From Cytophagales bacterium (GTDB lineage: Bacteria; Bacteroidota; Bacteroidia; Cytophagales; Cyclobacteriaceae), in NCBI GenBank assembly GCA_003504855.1, contig DNZD01000201.1, positions 1-14,577 on the forward strand: a DNA stretch of 14,577 nt, read 5' to 3'. The first letter of the stretch is position 1; every line of letters begins with the position of its first letter. Of this stretch, positions 12,693 to 14,577 are shown piece by piece. Under the pieces are notes generated by a model. It did no database searches. It saw only the letters and a list, made by a program, of their open reading frames with translations, and was not told the DNA's origin. A program made the position numbers and the translations under genes.

Positions 12693-12723
12693 CGTCCGGT
12701 AGAAGACAGGAGAAAAGCTTCAG

Positions 12724-13152
12724 ATGCTCAAAGAAATCACATTGGACAAATTTGGGACACTGAAATTCTTCCGCAAAGGGAAGGATCATTATTGGTTTGG
12801 GCGGGTCAGAAACATTTTCCCTGACCATGAAGTGGAATTGACGATCCATGTAAAAGACCATGAACCGCCCTCGACAATGCAGGTGAATCTGATTGCCGAC
12901 TTTGCTCAAAGCCATGACAAGCTCATGCTCATGTTGTACGAGTACCTGCATGAGTCCTTTGCATTGGCCGGGGACAACAGGAGCGTGAATGATTTGAGGA
13001 AAATGTACTTCCTTTCATCCGTTGAGTTAAAAGCGGATAATAAGGAATGGTGGATTGTTCTTGAGCCGGGCCTGAATGTTGACTCAAAGCATAACTTTTT
13101 GCCCCGATTCACGGTACGTGAGGGGAGGGTGACGTGGAGTAATCTAAGGTAA
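12724..13152 (+). CDS. Hypothetical soluble protein, DUF6985-like suspected
   Basis: This is a 142-residue cytoplasmic protein with no membrane segment. It has beta-rich ends (LKEITLDKFGTLKFFRKG; WWIVLEPGL) around a helical centre (about 55-95, including FAQSHDKLMLMLYEYLHESF). The layout, with strands, a helical middle and a closing Trp-rich strand, resembles DUF6985/DUF2262-type proteins often linked with immunity genes. I make that link with low confidence. It is the third gene of the operon starting at 11793, 31 bp after the lipocalin-like gene. Its stop lies 24 bp from the stop of the convergent lipoprotein gene, with no obvious terminator hairpin in between. Confidence 0.75.
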   Translation: MLKEITLDKFGTLKFFRKGKDHYWFGRVRNIFPDHEVELTIHVKDHEPPSTMQVNLIADFAQSHDKLMLMLYEYLHESFALAGDNRSVNDLRKMYFLSSVELKADNKEWWIVLEPGLNVDSKHNFLPRFTVREGRVTWSNLR

Positions 13153-13176
13153 ACGCTGAAATCTAAAGTTGTCGGC

Positions 13177-13791
13177 TTACTTCTTTGAGCAGTCCTGCAT
13201 TTCGCTCTTTTTGAGCTCGATTCGGCCATCGCCCGTTATTCTGCCTGCGATTGTCCTTTGCTCACAGACGTACTTTCCCGGTTGAGAATCTGGTTGTAAG
13301 ATGCCCCTGAAGCGGTAAAATGCTTCAATGGTTAAGTCGCGATGAATGGTGACCACGTCTGTACATTCATCCTGTCTGGCGATAGGCCCGCCTCCATTGC
13401 AATAACAAACTCCAATGCCCTGTTGATCTATTTTGTTTCCATTTTTGTCGAAGGAGTTTAGTATCGGATACACGGAGTCACCAATGACATAGTGCAGGAA
13501 AACATAATGGCTGGAAGTATCTGGCAGCACGCCTTGTATAGGTCCGTAGTCAAAACCAAGTAGATCAACTGTCTTTCGGTCTATAGAGAATCTGGTTTCT
13601 GGATTGCTTTTGTATACATCGTAGTTGAAGGGAAGTGACACAAAGCCAACAGAATTAATAAGGCGCTTAATATGAGCGGCCTTGTCAATGACAAACGGAA
13701 TGCTTGTTGCTTCTTTTGGGGTCTCTCGTGTTACTTTTGCCTGACACGCCATGAGAAGAATGGACATCAATACAATGAGTCTGGTGATCAT
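13177..13791 (-). CDS. Orphan lipoprotein
   Basis: This 204-residue protein has a short lipoprotein signal (MITRLIVLMSILLMAC, lipidated Cys at 16) followed by a polar linker. The mature part holds four further Cys residues (in GVCYCNGGG, DEC and YVCEQ) plus a Cys near the end (MQDCSKK). Disulfides are therefore plausible in the periplasm or outside the cell. The central region has strand-like segments (HYVFLHYVIGDSVYPILNSF). I do not recognise a family. It is transcribed alone on the minus strand, converging on the DUF4345 operon. TATTTTAG upstream (complement of 13810-13817) is a possible -7 variant, but no -33 TTG is found at the right distance. Confidence 0.8.
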   Translation of the reverse strand: MITRLIVLMSILLMACQAKVTRETPKEATSIPFVIDKAAHIKRLINSVGFVSLPFNYDVYKSNPETRFSIDRKTVDLLGFDYGPIQGVLPDTSSHYVFLHYVIGDSVYPILNSFDKNGNKIDQQGIGVCYCNGGGPIARQDECTDVVTIHRDLTIEAFYRFRGILQPDSQPGKYVCEQRTIAGRITGDGRIELKKSEMQDCSKK

Positions 13792-13872
13792 TTGATTTTT
13801 AGCTGAGTTCTAAAATACTAAAATTGAGCTAATTGCTTTAAGGTCGTGTTGTTGCCAACATATCCGCGCGGA

Positions 13873-13922
13873 ACGGTCGGGAAATGTATTGCCTGAGGTT
13901 GGCGTTGTCACCAACCTTTTCG
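13873..13922 (+). repeat. Repeat relic plus TGCCTGAGG-TTGTCACCAAC copy B
   Basis: GGTCGGGAAATGTATT (13875-13890) is a relic of a family E right end. It runs straight into a second copy of the TGCCTGAGG unit (13890-13922). GGTTGG (13897-13902) and CCAACC (13911-13916) form a hairpin stem. A further fragment, TTGTTGCCAACA, lies at about 13849-13860. Confidence 0.55.
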
Positions 13923-13937
13923 GCACATAATATGAAC

Positions 13938-13990
13938 CTCCCGCAGATTTTCGCAAATTGAATCCACCGCTGATTTCCGCAGAATTCGTG
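13938..13990 (+). repeat. Repeat-family left end relic (CTCCCGCAGATTTTCGC)
   Basis: Starts CTCCCGCAGATTTTCGC and continues with ccaccgctgatttccgcaga, matching the left half of E15 (11557-11610) and the inner start of E8 (7182-7226). No core or right end follows. Confidence 0.55.
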
Positions 13991-14023
13991 GGGGAGAGAG
14001 TGATGAAAAATTGAATGTGGATT

Positions 14024-14054
14024 TTTCACCGCTGGGGCGCATGAGGCGCTAAGG
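14024..14054 (+). repeat. TTTCACCGC-GGCGC short repeat
   Basis: TTTCACCGCTGGGGCGCATG then AGGCGCTAAGG is related to the units at 8501-8530 and, inverted, 443-468. The rest of the 13792-14119 gap shows no coding frame that I can support. Confidence 0.5.
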
Positions 14055-14119
14055 TTATTTTATCTTAGCATGATGTGTTACTTTCAGTCATACGTCACTA
14101 CAGTCAAATATCAAATGCA

Positions 14120-14577
14120 ATGATTAGCAAGGAACTCAACGATATTCTCTCGGCAACAGACTTCGAGAGCGGCGGAATTCAGATTACGGGAGCAGACTGG
14201 GGTTTGGAAGATGCAAGAATTCAATTCGCAATAAATACCGGTGTAGAGGGAGAGTCACAACGCTGGGAGATTCAGATTAAAGGAGTCAGGGAAGACCTGA
14301 TTAAGTCAGATGTGGCTGATAAATTGGAATTGTTTGATGAGCACCCGTTGCTTTGGACGTACACCCAGCGACAGTGTAATCTGTATTTTGGATCGCCGAC
14401 TGAAAGGCCTGATGAACTATTTGTAAATATTTACAACATTCATCGCAAGTTGACAAGGAATCGGACACCATTTGATAGGTATATCAATAAGGCACTCTAT
14501 GAAATTGATTTGTGTAAGTCCGCCAGCGGCTTGTTTGCCCGGGGGCCCATAAAGATAATGGAAGCGTATCAGCAGGA
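14120..14577 (+). CDS. Hypothetical protein, 3' truncated by window edge
   Basis: The frame is open from ATG 14120 to the end of the window (152 codons and two bases) with no stop, so the gene continues outside. It begins MISKELNDILSATDFESGG and is soluble. Strand-like stretches (DARIQFAINTG, QRWEIQIKGV, LLWTYTQRQCNLYFGS, ELFVNIYNIHR) are followed by FDRYINKALYEIDLCKSASG and LFARGPIKIMEAYQQ. The start is firm: an ATG at 14115 runs into a stop after two codons. The pattern looks like a small uncharacterised, possibly immunity-type family, but I cannot name it. The base composition and style resemble the neighbouring orphan genes from 9.7 kb onward. TATCTTAG at 14061-14068 is a weak -7 candidate. 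Confidence 0.75.
   Translation, partial: MISKELNDILSATDFESGGIQITGADWGLEDARIQFAINTGVEGESQRWEIQIKGVREDLIKSDVADKLELFDEHPLLWTYTQRQCNLYFGSPTERPDELFVNIYNIHRKLTRNRTPFDRYINKALYEIDLCKSASGLFARGPIKIMEAYQQ

Overview
The window looks like a chromosomal accessory region of a Bacteroidota bacterium. This is inferred from three things: the gene families (DUF1569, DUF2200, ABA4-like and DUF4345 proteins, secreted and lipoprotein orphans), the general lack of Shine-Dalgarno sequences, and a clear Bacteroidetes-type promoter (TTG-N19-TAnnTTTG) before the RibD/DHFR-like gene. No rRNA, tRNA, CRISPR array, integrase or transposase gene was found.

Layout. Positions 1-394: 5'-truncated DUF1569/DinB-like gene. 623-2226: tight operon of DUF2200, ABA4-like and a 7-TM protein. 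2541-2933: small secreted protein. 3342-4048 (minus): heme oxygenase translationally coupled (ATGA) to a 54-residue single-TM protein, with a PerR/Fur-like palindrome upstream. 4300-4931: YefM-YoeB toxin-antitoxin module with paired TGTACG operator motifs. 5969-7084: orphan lipoprotein. 7880-9009: RibD/DHFR-like reductase and a 4-TM protein. 9725-11526: three unrecognised small genes. 11793-13152: likely operon of DUF4345 and two soluble orphans. 13177-13791 (minus): orphan lipoprotein. 14120-end: 3'-truncated unknown gene.

The most notable content lies between the genes. Nearly all long intergenic gaps between 2.9 and 11.7 kb hold copies of one repeat family, all in the same orientation. A copy starts TTCCCGC, carries a GCACC-GAA-GGTGC hairpin about 85 bp before its right end, and ends GCGGGAA. 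Copies are 150 to about 345 bp long. Adjacent copies are joined by a spacer that is exactly 18 bp at all eight junctions I could align (consensus MTGTATTT-NN-NCCAATGG). One such spacer is split by about 1.19 kb holding the lipoprotein gene. The repeat arms on both sides of that gene each carry an insertion of a 41-42 bp REP-like hairpin with a GTAG foot, both at GC^GGGAA and in mirrored orientation. Other genes abut single repeat ends. The picture is of orphan genes embedded like cassettes in a MITE/REP-like scaffold. Mechanism and mobility are inference; no mobilising enzyme is present in the window.

Apart from heme oxygenase, YefM-YoeB and the RibD/DHFR-like protein, most genes belong to domains of unknown function or are unrecognised. 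I have not assigned them biochemical roles.
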